Notes: generated by a model from the letters alone, not told the origin. A DNA stretch of 64,000 bases from Flexifilum sp963727545 (GCA_963727545.1 CAVSGS010000015.1:177363-241362); one strand, 5' to 3'; positions 1 to 11,185 are shown, counted from the stretch's first letter. Numbers and translations are program-made.

Positions 1-600
1 TTCGCCGCGACCAAGCTGCTCCGGGTACAGATCGTCGATGGATCCCAGCAGCGCCTTGCCGATCCGCGTGATGATCGTGGTCGCCTGAATCAATTCCGAA
101 ATGTGATGGATGAAGTAGATCAGCACCGCTAGGCTGACGATCGCCAGCGCCACGCCCGTCATGGCGGAGATGCGCGGCACAAAGCTGTTGCTGTCCGTGC
201 TGTTGATCGTGCGCAGCACCAGCAGCGAGTAGATGAACGACGCCGTAAACGTGCCCAGCACGACCTGATTCCCGCGGTCGCGCATGAAATTGCCCAGCAC
301 CAGCGAGCCATACTGCTGCGCCGCCTGCGCCAGCACCACCATCGTCAGCGAAAAGACTAAGCCGGTAACCGTAATCATCGAGCTGGCTACCGTCGCGAGC
401 ACTTCGCGCGTCCCTTCGGGCGTATTCTGGTACAGCCACGGTGTCACTTTTACAAACTGGCTGCCAAACCGTAGGTCGAGGTTCAACGTCGCAATCGACA
501 GGACCACCGCCAGCAGCGCCATCACCACCGGAATAAACCAATAATTCGCCAGCAGGCGATCGCGCAGATTAAGCAACCGTCGTTGGATCTGCCTCAGCAT
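1..600 (-). CDS. DUF2254 family membrane protein (N-terminal part, cut by window edge)
   Basis: The reverse strand reads without a stop from an ATG at 598-600 to the window edge, giving the first 200 residues. Two hydrophobic segments lie near residues 20-40 and 65-90, with two more near 115-130 and 145-165. The stretch FSLTMVVLAQAAQQYGSLVL and the following NFMRDRGNQ are typical of the DUF2254 (COG4325) predicted membrane proteins, which are usually 400 or more residues long. The family has no established function. The gene has its own candidate promoter, an extended -10 just upstream. Family call is from recalled similarity. Confidence 0.75.
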   Translation of the reverse strand, partial: MLRQIQRRLLNLRDRLLANYWFIPVVMALLAVVLSIATLNLDLRFGSQFVKVTPWLYQNTPEGTREVLATVASSMITVTGLVFSLTMVVLAQAAQQYGSLVLGNFMRDRGNQVVLGTFTASFIYSLLVLRTINSTDSNSFVPRISAMTGVALAIVSLAVLIYFIHHISELIQATTIITRIGKALLGSIDDLYPEQLGRGE

Positions 601-635
601 CAATTTTGCCTCATGTCGATGAGCGTGATACAGCT

Positions 636-644
636 ATTATAACA
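636..644 (-). promoter_or_regulatory. Extended -10 promoter element for the DUF2254 gene
   Basis: On the minus strand this reads TGTTATAAT, an extended -10 (TGN-TATAAT), about 36 nt upstream of the ATG at 600. No good -35 is seen, which fits an extended -10 promoter. Confidence 0.5.
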
Positions 645-661
645 TTTTTTGTAATACTTTA

Positions 662-913
662 CGACTGGCTGCGCAATCGCTTTCTGAAGCAGACTTTCGG
701 CGGACAGATCGCGCCATCCCCGACTTTGTGCGCAGCAGCCAGATCGCCCCGCGTGACGCGACCAATTACCTCGCGCTCGGCTACAGCTAGGACGAGCAGC
801 AGCAGTACCGCGACGCGCTCGAATACTACCAGCGCTATGCCGACCTCAAAGGGAGCGACACGCCGTCCGCGATGCAAGAACGGATTCAGCAGTTGAAACA
901 GATTGTCTTCTAA
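662..913 (+). pseudogene. C-terminal remnant of a TPR-like protein
   Basis: One frame reads a TPR-like helical tail: DFVRSSQIAPRDATNYLALG, then a stop (TAG) where a tyrosine or similar would be expected, then DEQQQYRDALEYYQRYADLK and a natural end in LKQIVF plus TAA at 911-913. The pattern ALEYYQRYADL is TPR-like. There is no start codon or upstream domain, because the DUF2254 promoter region abuts it. This is best explained as the degraded 3' end of a lost gene; a sequencing error at the internal stop cannot be excluded. Confidence 0.45.
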
Positions 914-932
914 GCGGCGGTTGTGGATTTTG

Positions 933-957
933 GTAGGGGCGCACGGCTGTGCGCCCC
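933..957. repeat. GTAGGGGC-type palindrome (core GCACGGCTGTGC)
   Basis: The palindrome GGGGCGCACGGCTGTGCGCCCC (with one central mismatch) is preceded by GTA. It lies between the TPR remnant and the 3' end of the GH2 gene and is one of about ten members in the window that share the outer GTAGGGGC/GCCCCTAC and differ in the core. Confidence 0.7.
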
Positions 958-973
958 AATCGCGACTGAACTT

Positions 974-3158
974 CTAGCGCGTCGTGATCTGCACTTCCGC
1001 CGACGGCAAGCGCGGCGCGCTCGCCCGCACGGTGATCGTCCCCGGTTGGTGCGTCGCCTTGACGTACAGCGCCGCCTGCCCGCCGACCAACGCGAACGGA
1101 TTCTCGCCGATCAGTTCGCCTTCGCCTTCGATCTCAAAACTGACGACCAGATCAGCATAGGGCAGGCGATTACCGTACTTGTCGGTGATCAGGAAGGAGA
1201 GCCGGGTCATGTCCGCGCCGTCGGCATGGAGTTCGGTGTCATCCACCCGCAAGATCAACTGCTTGGGCACGCCGTCAGCATCGATCAACTGCTCGGCTGC
1301 CGCTTGACCAGCTTTATAGCCGACGACGCGCAAAACCTGACGCGCCTCCGACCACATATTGGCGTGGGCGAACCCGGCGATCAAGAACGGCGGATGCGGC
1401 AGATGCGGGAAGTGCTCGCGGTCGGGCTGGAAGCGCCCATCAGGACTCGTCGCCGAAGAACAACTCGACCTCGTCGCAGTTGCTATAGACGTAGAACGGG
1501 TCGATCCCGCCGACGCTGCGGTCACCGGGGGTGAAGAAGCTGGCGATGTGCACCACCGGCTCGTCGATCAACTGGGTGGCGTAGAAATAAGCGGCGAACT
1601 TGGGCAGCCGGAAGATGTCCATCACGCCGTGATAGCAAATCCGGTCGCCCGACCCGAAATTCATGTGGGTGTTGTAGTCGAAAGCGCACCAGCCGATCGC
1701 GCCGGCGACGTTGCGCATCCCCATTTGCTGATTCTGGATGCGAGTATGGCGCAGCGCGTGCTCAATCTGCCGTTCCTCGTTGTCGAAGGTCTTGGTCGGG
1801 AACATGTGTCCGCTGAACTCGGTGACGAGGTGCGGCGTGTGCTGCGGCTCGACGATCGTGTTGGAGAAGTCGTTGAAGGTGAACACGTCCTCAAGGAACT
1901 GGCTCTCTTGGAAGAAGCGGACGCCGCCGGTCTGCCGGGTCGGGTCGAGCTGGTGCGCCAGCGCGTTGGTCGCGGTGTAGAAGGCTTCGTCATCCCACGA
2001 CTCGTTGATGCGCACGCCCCACAGCACGATCGACGGGTGATTGCGGTCGCGCGTGACCATCGATTCGACGTCGCGCAAGCTGAGCGCTTGCCAGTCGTTG
2101 TCGCCGATGAACTGCCAGCCGGGGATCTCCTCGAAGACCAGCAAGCCGATCTCGTCGCAGCGATCCAGAAAGTGCGGCGACTGCGGGTAATGCGACGTCC
2201 GCACGATGTTGCAGCCCAACTCGTACTTGAGGATGTCGGCGTCCTTGCGCTGCAAGCGTTCCGGCGCTGCGCCGCCGATGTAGGGGTAAGTCTGGTGGCG
2301 ATCCAGCCCGATCAGCTTGACGTGCTCGCCGTTCAGGTAGAAGCCGTCATCTTTGAACACCGCCTCGCGGAAGCCGAAACGCGTCGAAACCGCGTCAATC
2401 GGTTTGCCCTCGGCATCGCGTAGAAACGCATCTAGTCCATACAGGCGCGGCTGGTCTAGCGTCCAGAGAGCGATCTCCGGGAAATGGGAAAGCGTTAAAG
2501 TGACACTCGTTTGCGAACCACCGGGAACAATGACATCCTGTTCAGCTCCCGCGATTCCATCTAACCCGGCGCGCAAAGCAAGCTGCAATTTACAAGAACG
2601 CTGAACTGAATCCTGATTTTTCAGGACGACATCGACCTCGACTTTCGGCGCATCGGTCAGCACGTCGAGCGGGCGCACGAACACGTCGGCGATATGCACC
2701 GGCTCGACGTAGCGCAGATGCACGTCGCGGTAGATGCCGCCGAACGTTAAGTAATCGACCACGTTGCCGTAAGGCGGAATGTCCGGGCGCTCAGTCGAGT
2801 CGAGCCGCACTTGCAGCACGTTCTCGCCGTCACGCAGATAATCGGTCAGGTCGAACGAGAACGGCACGTAGCCGCCGTCGTGCTCGCCGAGCACACGCCC
2901 GTTGAGGCTGACCGCAGCCGCGATCATCGCGCCGTCGAAATCGACGTAGAGGCGGCGACCGTTCAACGGCTCCGGCAGGGTGAAGCGCTTGCGATAGGTC
3001 GAGATGAACTGGTAATCGAGGTTGTCGAAATTGCGGTGCGGCAGGTCGATGTTGGTGTGCGGCAGCGTCACCGCCGCAAACTGATCGTCGCCAGCGCCCA
3101 AAGGAAGTTCTTCCGGTGCGTAGAGCCAATCGTCGTTGAACAGGAGTACGGAGCGCAT
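974..3158 (-). CDS. Glycoside hydrolase family 2, beta-galactosidase-like (one frameshift near 1442)
   Basis: The protein has an N-terminal jelly-roll sugar-binding domain, an Ig-like domain and a TIM barrel. Barrel motifs include RTSHYPQSPHFLDRCDEIG, a general acid/base region LWGVRINESWD (NE pair) and the nucleophile region LVTEFSGHMF. It continues into a C-terminal beta domain ending in PSAEVQITTR. The reading frame breaks near 1442, where one extra C in a CC run would explain it; the restored length is about 727 residues. No signal peptide is evident, so it is probably cytoplasmic. Its start overlaps the Uma2 stop (TAATG), so the two are translationally coupled. Position beside galK and galT supports beta-galactoside use (family knowledge plus context); beta-glucuronidase or another GH2 specificity is possible. 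Confidence 0.85.
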
Positions 3159-3725
3159 TATTCAGCTTTCGTTGCTTCAGGGAAAATATCTTTGACTGAT
3201 AAGGTAAAACCGGGCAGCACGTCGCCACCGTCGAGCGTGTCGTCAACACCGAGGAGCTTAACCGGCTGCCCCGGCGCGTAAACTTCGACCAGCTTCGGCT
3301 CGACATTCACCACCCAGACGACCGTCCCGGCAGCGAGATAGTTGCCGATTTTGATCCGCAGCGTATCGCGCGACGTTTCCGTCGACGGAAAATCGACCTC
3401 GACGGCGAGATCCGGCGGGTTCGGGTTATAGCCACGTTGGGCGATCTCACCTTTCGCTTTGGACAATAAAGCCGACGTCGGGGGCGTAGCGTTCGCCGGA
3501 AACCATGTAGCCGCCCGCTTCGCCCGTCACGTAACCGAGATCGTGCTGCAGCAGAAACATGAAAATGAACCCGAGAATCCGCGATGAAATCAATGAAGCA
3601 TAAGCATTCGATGGCACTTCGACGACTTCTCCTCCGATGAATTCCAGCAGCTTGTCGGCGTTTTCCGGCAGTTCAATGAGCTGATCGAAATCCTCGACGG
3701 TGAGTTGCTTGACCTGATCGACCAC
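3158..3725 (-). CDS. Uma2 family (DUF820) putative endonuclease, one frameshift
   Basis: The N-terminal half starts at a GTG (3723-3725) with LTVEDFDQLIELPENADK and contains the Uma2-type segments LEFIGGEVVEVPSN and YAPDVGFI. The C-terminal half (3158-3466, next frame) contains the conserved GYNPNPPDLAVEV and ends in FTLSVKDIFP. One surplus base around 3462 joins the halves. The family has a PD-(D/E)XK nuclease-like fold, is hugely amplified in Cyanobacteria and Chloroflexota, and its cellular role is unclear. A TATAAT lies about 30 nt upstream of the GTG, and the stop overlaps the GH2 start. Confidence 0.8.
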
Positions 3726-3753
3726 AGCAGCCTACCTCTCTACTCTGCGATCT

Positions 3754-3759
3754 ATTATA
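3754..3759 (-). promoter_or_regulatory. -10 element for the Uma2-GH2 pair
   Basis: The minus strand reads GCTATAATAG about 30 nt upstream of the GTG start at 3725, inside the short gap between the upstream GH13 gene and Uma2. No convincing -35 is seen. Confidence 0.4.
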
Positions 3760-3764
3760 GCGGG

Positions 3765-5584
3765 CTACGCGCCGCGCACGAACCACGCCGCGCCGCGCGG
3801 CTCGATCCGTGCGATCAGCCTATTGTTCTGTGCTGCAATTGAGTTGTCGCCTGCGAGCGCGTCACGCCACTCACCGGGGAGATACGGCAGTTCGATCTGA
3901 GCGGCTTCATCGCTAGCGTTGAAGGCGCAGTAGACCACTTCGTCACCCTGCCAGCGCTTGAAGGCATACACCTGCTGCGCGTCGTCGATCACGACCGCTT
4001 CGACCTCGCCCACGCGCAGCGCCGCTGAGCCGCGCCGGAAGTGGATCGCGTGCTTGAACTTGGCGATCAACTCGTGGTCGAGGCTGTCCCACGGCATCGT
4101 CCGGCGACCGTCCTCGGCGAAATCGCCCTCGATGCCGGTTTCGCCACCGTAGTAGATCATCGGCGCGCCGGGATAGCTCAACTGGAACGCCATGATCTGC
4201 CGGACGCGGCGCAGTTCGCCCTTGCAGGCGGTCAGGATGCGCCCGGTATCGTGCGAGTCGACCAGATTCATCTGCGCTTTGACCGCCGGGGGTGGCGTAT
4301 CGCGCAGCCAGACCGCCAGCCGGTCGTCGAATTCGGTCGGCGATAGGTCGTCGGTCGCGAGGAAGCCGCGCAGCGTCCACGCGAAGCGGTAGTTCATGGT
4401 CGCGTTGAAGCTGTCGCCGAGCAGGTAGAAGGTCGAATCGCGCCACAGTTCGGAGACGGAGTAAGCGCCCGGCTTGGTCGCGTCGATGCGCTGGCGGAAG
4501 CGTCGCCAGAAGCCTTCGCTGTTGTCGAAGGCGACGTCGCAGCGCCAGCCGTCGATCCCCTTCTCCAGCCAATAGGCGGTGACGCCGCCCGCGCCGTTGA
4601 AATAGGCGTCCATCTCCGGGCACTCGACGAACTCCGGCATGAAGCCCAAGCCCGCCCAGCCGCGATACTTGTCGGGGTGCTGCTCGAAGTCGAACCAGCG
4701 GTAATACGGCGATTCGACCGAGTGATAGGCTCCGTTGCCATACTTGTCGGTGATGTCGAAGTAGATGCTGTCCGACGAGCAGTGATTGAACACCGCGTCG
4801 AGCACGATCTTGATCCCGCGCGCGTGGGCTTCGCGATCAGTTCGTCGAAGTCGGCTTCAGTGCCCAACATCGGGTCGATCTTGAAGTAGTCGATGGCGTC
4901 GTAGCGATGGTTGGTCGGCGCGTCGAAGATCGGGCAGAAGTAGATGCAGTCGATCCCCAAGTCGGCGAGGTAGTCGAGGTGCTGGATCACGCCGCGCAGG
5001 TCGCCGCCGAAGAAGTCACGCCCCAGCGGGGGATACTCCGGGCGCTCGCCCCAGCGCCGGAACTGCGGCTCGTGACCGTAAACGCCTTTCATCAAGCCGT
5101 CGGTGGATGGATCGCCATTGGCGAAGCGATCCGGGAAAATCTGGTAGATGACCATGCCCTGCGTCCACTCGGCGGGCATTCGCGCCGGGTCGTAGACCGC
5201 GATCTTGAAGGGATGCTGCTCGTATTCGCCGTAGACCGGCTTGATCTCGCCTTCGACCTGCCGGATTTCGAGCAGCGGCGGCTGCGCTTCATCACTGCCG
5301 GGAAACTCGAAGCGATAGGTCAGGATCGTCGGCTCCGGCGGGACTTGCAGCGTCGCCGACCACTGCCCCGGCGTCCCGGTCGGCAGCAGATAGAAGTGCC
5401 AGCTCAGCGGCTCGCCCTTCTCGGTGACGCGCCGCGTGTCGGTGATCACCGCCTCCGGTTGCAGCGGCGAGTCCTCGACCACCAGTTCGCAGATCGCGCC
5501 GAGCGGCTGCGCTCCCGGCGGCAGATGAAACGCCCCTTCCGGGCGCAGACGTTTGGCAGCTTGGCGGCTGATCGCTGAAATCAT
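3765..5584 (-). CDS. GH13 alpha-amylase-family enzyme (neopullulanase/cyclomaltodextrinase-like), one frameshift
   Basis: An N-terminal beta-sandwich (about residues 1-125) precedes the GH13 barrel: VIYQIFPDRFANGDP, then region I-II LDYLADLGIDCIYFCP and LDAVFNHC, the nucleophile region DGWRCDVAFD, acid/base in SELWRD and region IV NLVDSHDTGR. The frame breaks near 4833 between LIAK and the HARGIKIVLDAVFNH stretch; one missing base restores about 605 residues. The long N-terminal domain followed by VIYQIFPDRF is typical of neopullulanase, maltogenic amylase and cyclodextrinase. I chose the ATG at 5582-5584 (MISAISRQ); an upstream in-frame ATG at 5629 is possible. It hydrolyses or transfers alpha-1,4-glucans; exact specificity cannot be read. 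Confidence 0.85.
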
Positions 5585-5742
5585 AGCGGTTATCCATTCG
5601 ACAAAATACGAGCTTTTAGCAGTTAGCAATCAGCGGTCAGCAGATTGCTGAATGGCTATGGCAATCATAGCAAAAGTAAAAGGGCACGGTGATGCTCTTT
5701 TCCAAATTAAGACGGAGTACGTTTCCTCTCAAGTCACCAGTT

Positions 5743-5818
5743 GCCTCCCCTCTCCCCGCTTGCGTGGGAGAGGGGTCGGGGGTGAGGGGTTGCAGGGGCG
5801 TTCAATTGACCGCCCTAC
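5743..5818. repeat. Family A palindrome followed by GTAGGGGC-type palindrome
   Basis: CCTCCCCTCTCCCCGC...GGGAGAGG then GGGGGTGAGGGG form a short member of the CCTCACCCC family. It is followed by CAGGGGCGTTCAATTGACCGCCCTAC, a member of the second palindrome family. The rest of the spacer 5585-5877 holds no gene that I can see. Confidence 0.65.
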
Positions 5819-5877
5819 GGACAAACTCCGCCTTTAATTTTCAAACTGCATTACCGTGCCCCTACACTCAATAGCGG

Positions 5878-7017
5878 CTAGCTGACGATCGCCGCGCCGT
5901 CGGTGGCGTGGCAGACGTAGACGTTGGGCTTGATGCCGCTGCGCTGCTCGTAGCTGGCGGCGACTTTTTCCGCGAAGTCCTCGGCGGCATCCTCGCGCAC
6001 CAGCGCGACCGCGCAGCCGCCGAAGCCGCCGCCGGTCATGCGCGCGCCGATGCAGGCTTCGTGCTCGCGGGCGCACTCGACGATCAGGTTGAGTCCGTCG
6101 CTGGAGACCTCGAAGTCGTCGCGCAGGCTGACGTGACTGGCGTACATCAACTGACCAAGCGTCACGGCGTCACCGGCGCGCATGGCTTCGGCGGCGTCGA
6201 GCGTGCGCTGATTCTCGGTGACGATGTGCCGCGCGCGGCGGTAGACCACGTCGTCGAGCAGGTCTTTGACCGCCTCAAGCTGCGGCAGCGTCACGTCACG
6301 CAGGGCGGGGACGTTGAAGAAATTGGCGGCGGTCTCGCACTGCTGACGGCGCACGTTGTACTCCGACGTGACCAGTTCGCGCCGCGTCGCCGTGTCGAGC
6401 ACGACAATTGCCGTCGCCGGTGGCAGCGGCACCGCTTGGAGCTTCAGCCAGCGGCAGTCGATCAGCACGGCGTGATCGGCGACGCCGTTCGCCGAGATCA
6501 TCTGATCCATGATGCCGGTGTTGACGCCGACCCACTGGTTTTCGACCTTCTGGCACAGCTTCGCCATCTCGACGCCATCCCACGCGATATCCGCCATCGC
6601 GCAGAACATCCGCGCCGACGCCAACTCAACCGCCGCCGACGAGGACAGCCCCGCACCGACGGGCACGTCGCCGGCGATCACACCGTCCCAGCCCTTGAGC
6701 GCGCAGTCGACCTCTTGCAGCGCCCACGCGACCCCCTGCACGTACTCGATCCACATATTCTCGCGCTTGACGATCTCGGTCAGCGAGAATTCCGCCATCT
6801 GCTCGAAGTCCATCGACCACAGCGTGACGTAGCCATCCTGACGCGGGCGTGCCGCGATGCAGACGGCGCGGTCAATCGCCAGCGGCATGACGAAGCCGTC
6901 GTTGTAGTCGGTGTGCTCGCCGATCAGGTTGACCCGCCCCGGCGCGCGCACGACCAGCGTCGGCGGCTCGCCGAAACGCCGCTCGAATTCTTCCACCACC
7001 TGCTGCTGCAAAGTCAT
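5878..7017 (-). CDS. galK: Galactokinase
   Basis: This is a GHMP kinase of 379 residues, the usual length. It phosphorylates D-galactose at O-1 with ATP, the first Leloir step. The galactose-binding signature VRAPGRVNLIGEHTDYNDGF is at residues 23-42, the ATP loop VPVGAGLSSSAAVELAS near 120-136, and the C-terminal GHMP motif GARMTGGGFGGCAVAL near 333-348. A Shine-Dalgarno sequence (AAGGAG) lies upstream of the ATG. It follows galT on the same strand, separated by a GAGTACT-type repeat, so the pair may be one transcript. The frame is intact. Confidence 0.96.
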   Translation of the reverse strand: MTLQQQVVEEFERRFGEPPTLVVRAPGRVNLIGEHTDYNDGFVMPLAIDRAVCIAARPRQDGYVTLWSMDFEQMAEFSLTEIVKRENMWIEYVQGVAWALQEVDCALKGWDGVIAGDVPVGAGLSSSAAVELASARMFCAMADIAWDGVEMAKLCQKVENQWVGVNTGIMDQMISANGVADHAVLIDCRWLKLQAVPLPPATAIVVLDTATRRELVTSEYNVRRQQCETAANFFNVPALRDVTLPQLEAVKDLLDDVVYRRARHIVTENQRTLDAAEAMRAGDAVTLGQLMYASHVSLRDDFEVSSDGLNLIVECAREHEACIGARMTGGGFGGCAVALVREDAAEDFAEKVAASYEQRSGIKPNVYVCHATDGAAIVS

Positions 7018-7038
7018 GTTTTCTCCTTGAAAAGAAGG

Positions 7039-7155
7039 ACTGAGTACCTAGTACCGAGTACTGAGTAAAGACGAATTTCGTCTTGGAGGTCAACTGGTTG
7101 AGTACCGAGTACAGAGTGTTTTTGACTCAGTACTCGGTACTCATTACTCAGTACT
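7039..7155. repeat. GAGTACT-type repeat array with a hairpin (copy 1)
   Basis: Repeated GAGTACC/GAGTACT units lie between galT and galK. Positions 7100-7112 and 7129-7142 form a long hairpin (GAGTACCGAGTAC pairing with GTACTCGGTACTC). The last bases of galT, including its stop, lie inside the repeat. Confidence 0.75.
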
Positions 7156-8194
7156 TTCCTTGTAGTGTAATTCCGGCAGCCCGCGCAGCCGATCCGCCGC
7201 CTGTTCGGGCGTGAGGTCGCGCTGGGCTTCCGCCATCATCTCGTAGCCGACCATGAACTTGCGCACCGTCGCCGAGCGCAGCAGCGGCGGATAGAAATGG
7301 GCGTGAAGCTGCCAATGTTCGTTCGCGGCGGCGAGGCGGTCGCCGGTCGGCGCGCCGTGCCAGCCCATCGAGTACGGGAACGACGTCTCGAACAGATTGT
7401 CGTACTTGGTCAGCAGCCGCTTGAGGATGCTCGCCAGCCCGTCGCGCTGCGGATCGCTCAACTGGGGCAAGCGCTGGACGTGCGCGCGCGGGAGCAGCAG
7501 GATTTCGAAGGGCCAGACCGCCCAGTAGGGCACGACCGCCAGCCAGTGATCGTTCTGGACGACGATCCGCTCGCCCTGCTGCGCTTCCAGCGCGGCGTAA
7601 TCGACCAGCAGCGGCGATCCGTGCTGCTCGTAGTATTCGCGCTGATGCGTGATCCTCTTTGGTCGCTTCGTTGGGCAGAAAATTGCTCGCCCAGATTTGC
7701 CCGTGCGGGTGCGGATTAGACGCGCCCATCGCCGCGCCCTTATTCTCGAAAACCTGCACCCAGCGATAGGTTTTGCCGAGGTCGGTCACCTGTTCGCCCC
7801 ACACGTCGACCACGCGCCGGATGTCGCTCAGCGGCATCTCCGGCAGCGTCAGATCGTGACGCGGCGAGAAGCAGATCACGCGGCAGGTGCCGCGCGCGCT
7901 GCTCGACATCAGCAGCGGATGACTGATTTCGCCCTCCGGCGTATCCGGCAGCAGCGCCGCGAAATCGTTGGTGAAGGCGTAGGTGCTGGTGTAATCGGGG
8001 TTGTGCTCGCCGCCCGCCCGCTCGTTGCCGGGGCAGAGATAGCAGGTCGGGTCGTAAGCCGGGCGATTCTCCGGCGGCAGCCGCTCCTGCTGTCCCAGCC
8101 AAGGGCGCTTGGTGCGATGCGGCGAAACCAGCACCCATTCCCCGGTCAGGGGATTCAGGCGCTGGTGCGGATGTTCAGTCGGATCAAAGGACAT
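7144..8194 (-). CDS. galT: Galactose-1-phosphate uridylyltransferase, one frameshift
   Basis: The enzyme moves UMP from UDP-glucose to galactose-1-phosphate. Seen: the N-terminal RLNPLTGEWVLVSPHRTKRP, zinc-type CYLCPGN, and the catalytic histidine triad motif NPHPHGQIWA. After a one-base shift near 7653 the second half continues with PYWAVWPFEILLLPRAHVQR, a second zinc/His region HWQLHAHFYPPLLRS and the end LPELHYKESTE. Restored length is about 350 residues, normal for the family. The final residues ESTE and the TAA stop come from the adjoining GAGTACT repeat. It forms the Leloir pathway with galK; a galE epimerase is not in the window. Confidence 0.92.
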
Positions 8195-8303
8195 AAGCCG
8201 CGCTTTCTTACATTCCGAGAAATCGCAGCTATTTTAGCGATTGTTCGGCAGAAAGGCACGCTTCCGACGTCCGCAATCGCTTTTTCTCATCGAACGCGGT
8301 GGA

Positions 8304-8711
8304 CTATTCCGGCACGACGGCGATCGCGTCCATTTCGCAGAGGAAATCGGGATTCGCCAGCCCCGCGACAAAGGCAAAGGTGATCGCCGGCGGGTTCGGT
8401 CGCTGCCCCCACACCTGCTGAAAGACTTGGAAACCGACTGGCAGCGGCTGTCCCTGCACGACGTACAGATTCCACTTGACGACGTGTTCGGGACGCGCGC
8501 CCGCCGCCTCGAGCGCGATTAGCATGTTCTTGAGCACCTGCTCCACCTGCGCCTTGAAATCGCCTTTGCCGACGATCTGGCGCGTCGCGCCGTCGACCGC
8601 GTCCTGCCCGCCGATGTAGATCGTCTTGGCTGCGCCCTCGACCACGATCACGTTGGTGAAGGCGGGATTCTGATTCAAGCCGTCGGGATTCAAATACTGG
8701 ACACTACCCAT
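8304..8711 (-). CDS. RidA/RutC-family protein (reactive imine deaminase)
   Basis: A 135-residue protein of the YjgF/YER057c/UK114 family. Visible family features are TIYIGGQDAVDG, KGDFKAQVEQVLKNMLIAL, and the C-terminal PNPPAITFAFVAGLANPDFLCEMDAIAV; the arginine in the C-terminal GQRPNPPA region corresponds to the family substrate-binding position only loosely. RidA members hydrolyse enamine/imine intermediates from PLP enzymes; the RutC branch acts in pyrimidine breakdown. It lies downstream of an M20 amidohydrolase on the same strand but is separated from it by about 420 bp of repeat DNA and a terminator, so co-transcription is doubtful. Confidence 0.85.
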   Translation of the reverse strand: MGSVQYLNPDGLNQNPAFTNVIVVEGAAKTIYIGGQDAVDGATRQIVGKGDFKAQVEQVLKNMLIALEAAGARPEHVVKWNLYVVQGQPLPVGFQVFQQVWGQRPNPPAITFAFVAGLANPDFLCEMDAIAVVPE

Positions 8712-8760
8712 CGCCGCTTTTCCGCTACTGAATTCATTTCACTGGATTGATCCTGTATGC

Positions 8761-8797
8761 AAAAACACCGCTCAGCAGTGAAGCCGAGCGGTGTTTT
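8761..8797 (-). terminator. Rho-independent terminator
   Basis: AAAACACCGCTC (8762-8773) pairs with GAGCGGTGTTTT (8786-8797), a 12-bp stem ending in T-rich DNA in either direction. It can stop transcripts coming from the M20 gene before ridA. Confidence 0.75.
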
Positions 8798-8833
8798 GAA
8801 CCGGATGAAAGTCACCAACATCGCGGGGTTGTA

Positions 8834-9103
8834 GGGGCGTTACATGTAACGCCCTGTACCTACCAACTTAAGCGTTTTGACCGACGTTTTTGCTCGCGCC
8901 GCCGAGGGATCAAATCCCCCGGCTATCAAATCAAGCCCGTTGAAACGGGCTGCAAGATAGGTCGAAATAGGCTTTAGCCGTCTTCAGACGGCTTGAATTC
9001 TTAGCCAGAGGCTTCGAGCCTCTGGCGACACCCCGCGAACTCGCTCTCAAAAGACGGGCGGTTCCTTAATTTGGCGTCTATGGGGCGTTACATGTAACGC
9101 CCC
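8834..9103. repeat. Composite intergenic element, copy 1 (270 bp, matching terminal palindromes)
   Basis: Both ends are the perfect palindrome GGGGCGTTACATGTAACGCCC. The interior begins TACCAACTTAAGCG, TTTTGAC and GACGTTTTTGCTC, and holds further hairpins: GGGATCAAATCCC, AGCCCGTTGAAACGGGCT, AGCCGTCTTCAGACGGCT and CCAGAGGCTTCGAGCCTCTGG. It ends CGGTTCCTTAA...GTCTATGG. A second copy is at 20949-21340 with different terminal palindromes. No coding potential is seen; this fills the 421-bp spacer between the M20 gene and ridA. Confidence 0.8.
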
Positions 9104-9132
9104 TACGAGAAAAATCCACTATGCCGACCGCG

Positions 9133-10401
<1,269 letters not shown>

Positions 10402-10531
10402 CTTCCAAAAAAATCACCGTCGGGGTTTGCGGACCCATTATAAACCCCCTTTAAGCGCATCGGCAATTCTTAATCCCACCGTCGCGGCGCCCCCCTAATC
10501 AGTGGGGGACGGGTGGGCTTGTCAGCGGGCG

Positions 10532-10537
10532 TATAAT
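10532..10537 (+). promoter_or_regulatory. Candidate -10 element for nfeD-slipin
   Basis: TATAAT occurs 35 nt upstream of the NfeD start. No -35 at a suitable spacing is obvious. Confidence 0.35.
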
Positions 10538-10571
10538 TAAAGATGATACTAAATGTAGCAGTGAGGTTAAG

Positions 10572-11180
10572 ATGCCGCTCGATCCCAATCTGGTCTACGT
10601 GATCTTGATAATTGGGCTGTGGCTGGTGGTGACTGCTGCCTACGTTCCCGGCACCGGCGCGGTCGAAGTGCTGGCATTTATCGGCGTGGTCGTAGCGCTG
10701 ATCGGGCTGGCGAACCTGCCGACCAACTGGTGGGCAGTCGTAGTCGTCGCCGGGGGTGTGCTCAGCTTCTTGATCCTGCCGTTCCTCGACCAGCGCTTCG
10801 CGGTGCTGGCGGTCGGCGGGCTGGCGCTGCAAGCGGTCGGCAGTGTATTTTTGTTCAATGGGATAAGCGTCTCGCTGCCGTTGATCGTCGTCATGATCGC
10901 CTTCGCGCTGCTCTACCACCGTTTCGCGCTGCTGCGGATCTTGGCGGTCAATCGCAACGCCGCCCCGGCAATGTTGGACGACGAGCCGCTGGTCGGCACG
11001 TATGGCTACGTCCAGCGCGCGCTCGACCCGGTTGGCACGGTCTATGTGCGCGGCGAGTCGTGGACGGCGCGCAGTGATCATAAGCTTAAAGCAGGTACGG
11101 AAATCACGGTCGTCGATCAGTCGGGTCTCACGCTGTACGTCGAAGCTGTGAAACAGAAACATTCGCCAGAGGAGGCGTAA
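10572..11180 (+). CDS. NfeD-like integral membrane protein
   Basis: This 202-residue protein has four to five hydrophobic segments (about residues 7-25, 32-48, 52-72, 75-95 and 98-118), then a soluble C-terminal OB-fold domain with GTYGYVQRALDPVGTVYVRG and EITVVDQSGLTLYVE, which is the NfeD C-terminal signature. It is the short form without the N-terminal ClpP-like protease domain. It lies 5 bp ahead of a stomatin-like gene. NfeD and stomatin homologues form a conserved pair thought to act in membrane quality control or membrane organisation. The frame is intact. Confidence 0.88.
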   Translation: MPLDPNLVYVILIIGLWLVVTAAYVPGTGAVEVLAFIGVVVALIGLANLPTNWWAVVVVAGGVLSFLILPFLDQRFAVLAVGGLALQAVGSVFLFNGISVSLPLIVVMIAFALLYHRFALLRILAVNRNAAPAMLDDEPLVGTYGYVQRALDPVGTVYVRGESWTARSDHKLKAGTEITVVDQSGLTLYVEAVKQKHSPEEA

Positions 11181-11185
11181 CACCG

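Noticed and set aside
3765..5584. Two overlapping GH13 genes
   Set aside because: The halves carry complementary GH13 motifs in order and split inside a conserved strand; one gene with an indel is simpler.
8834..9103. Composite element as a riboswitch or tRNA cluster
   Set aside because: Hairpins do not form a tRNA cloverleaf or a known riboswitch core, and the copies lie at unrelated gene ends.
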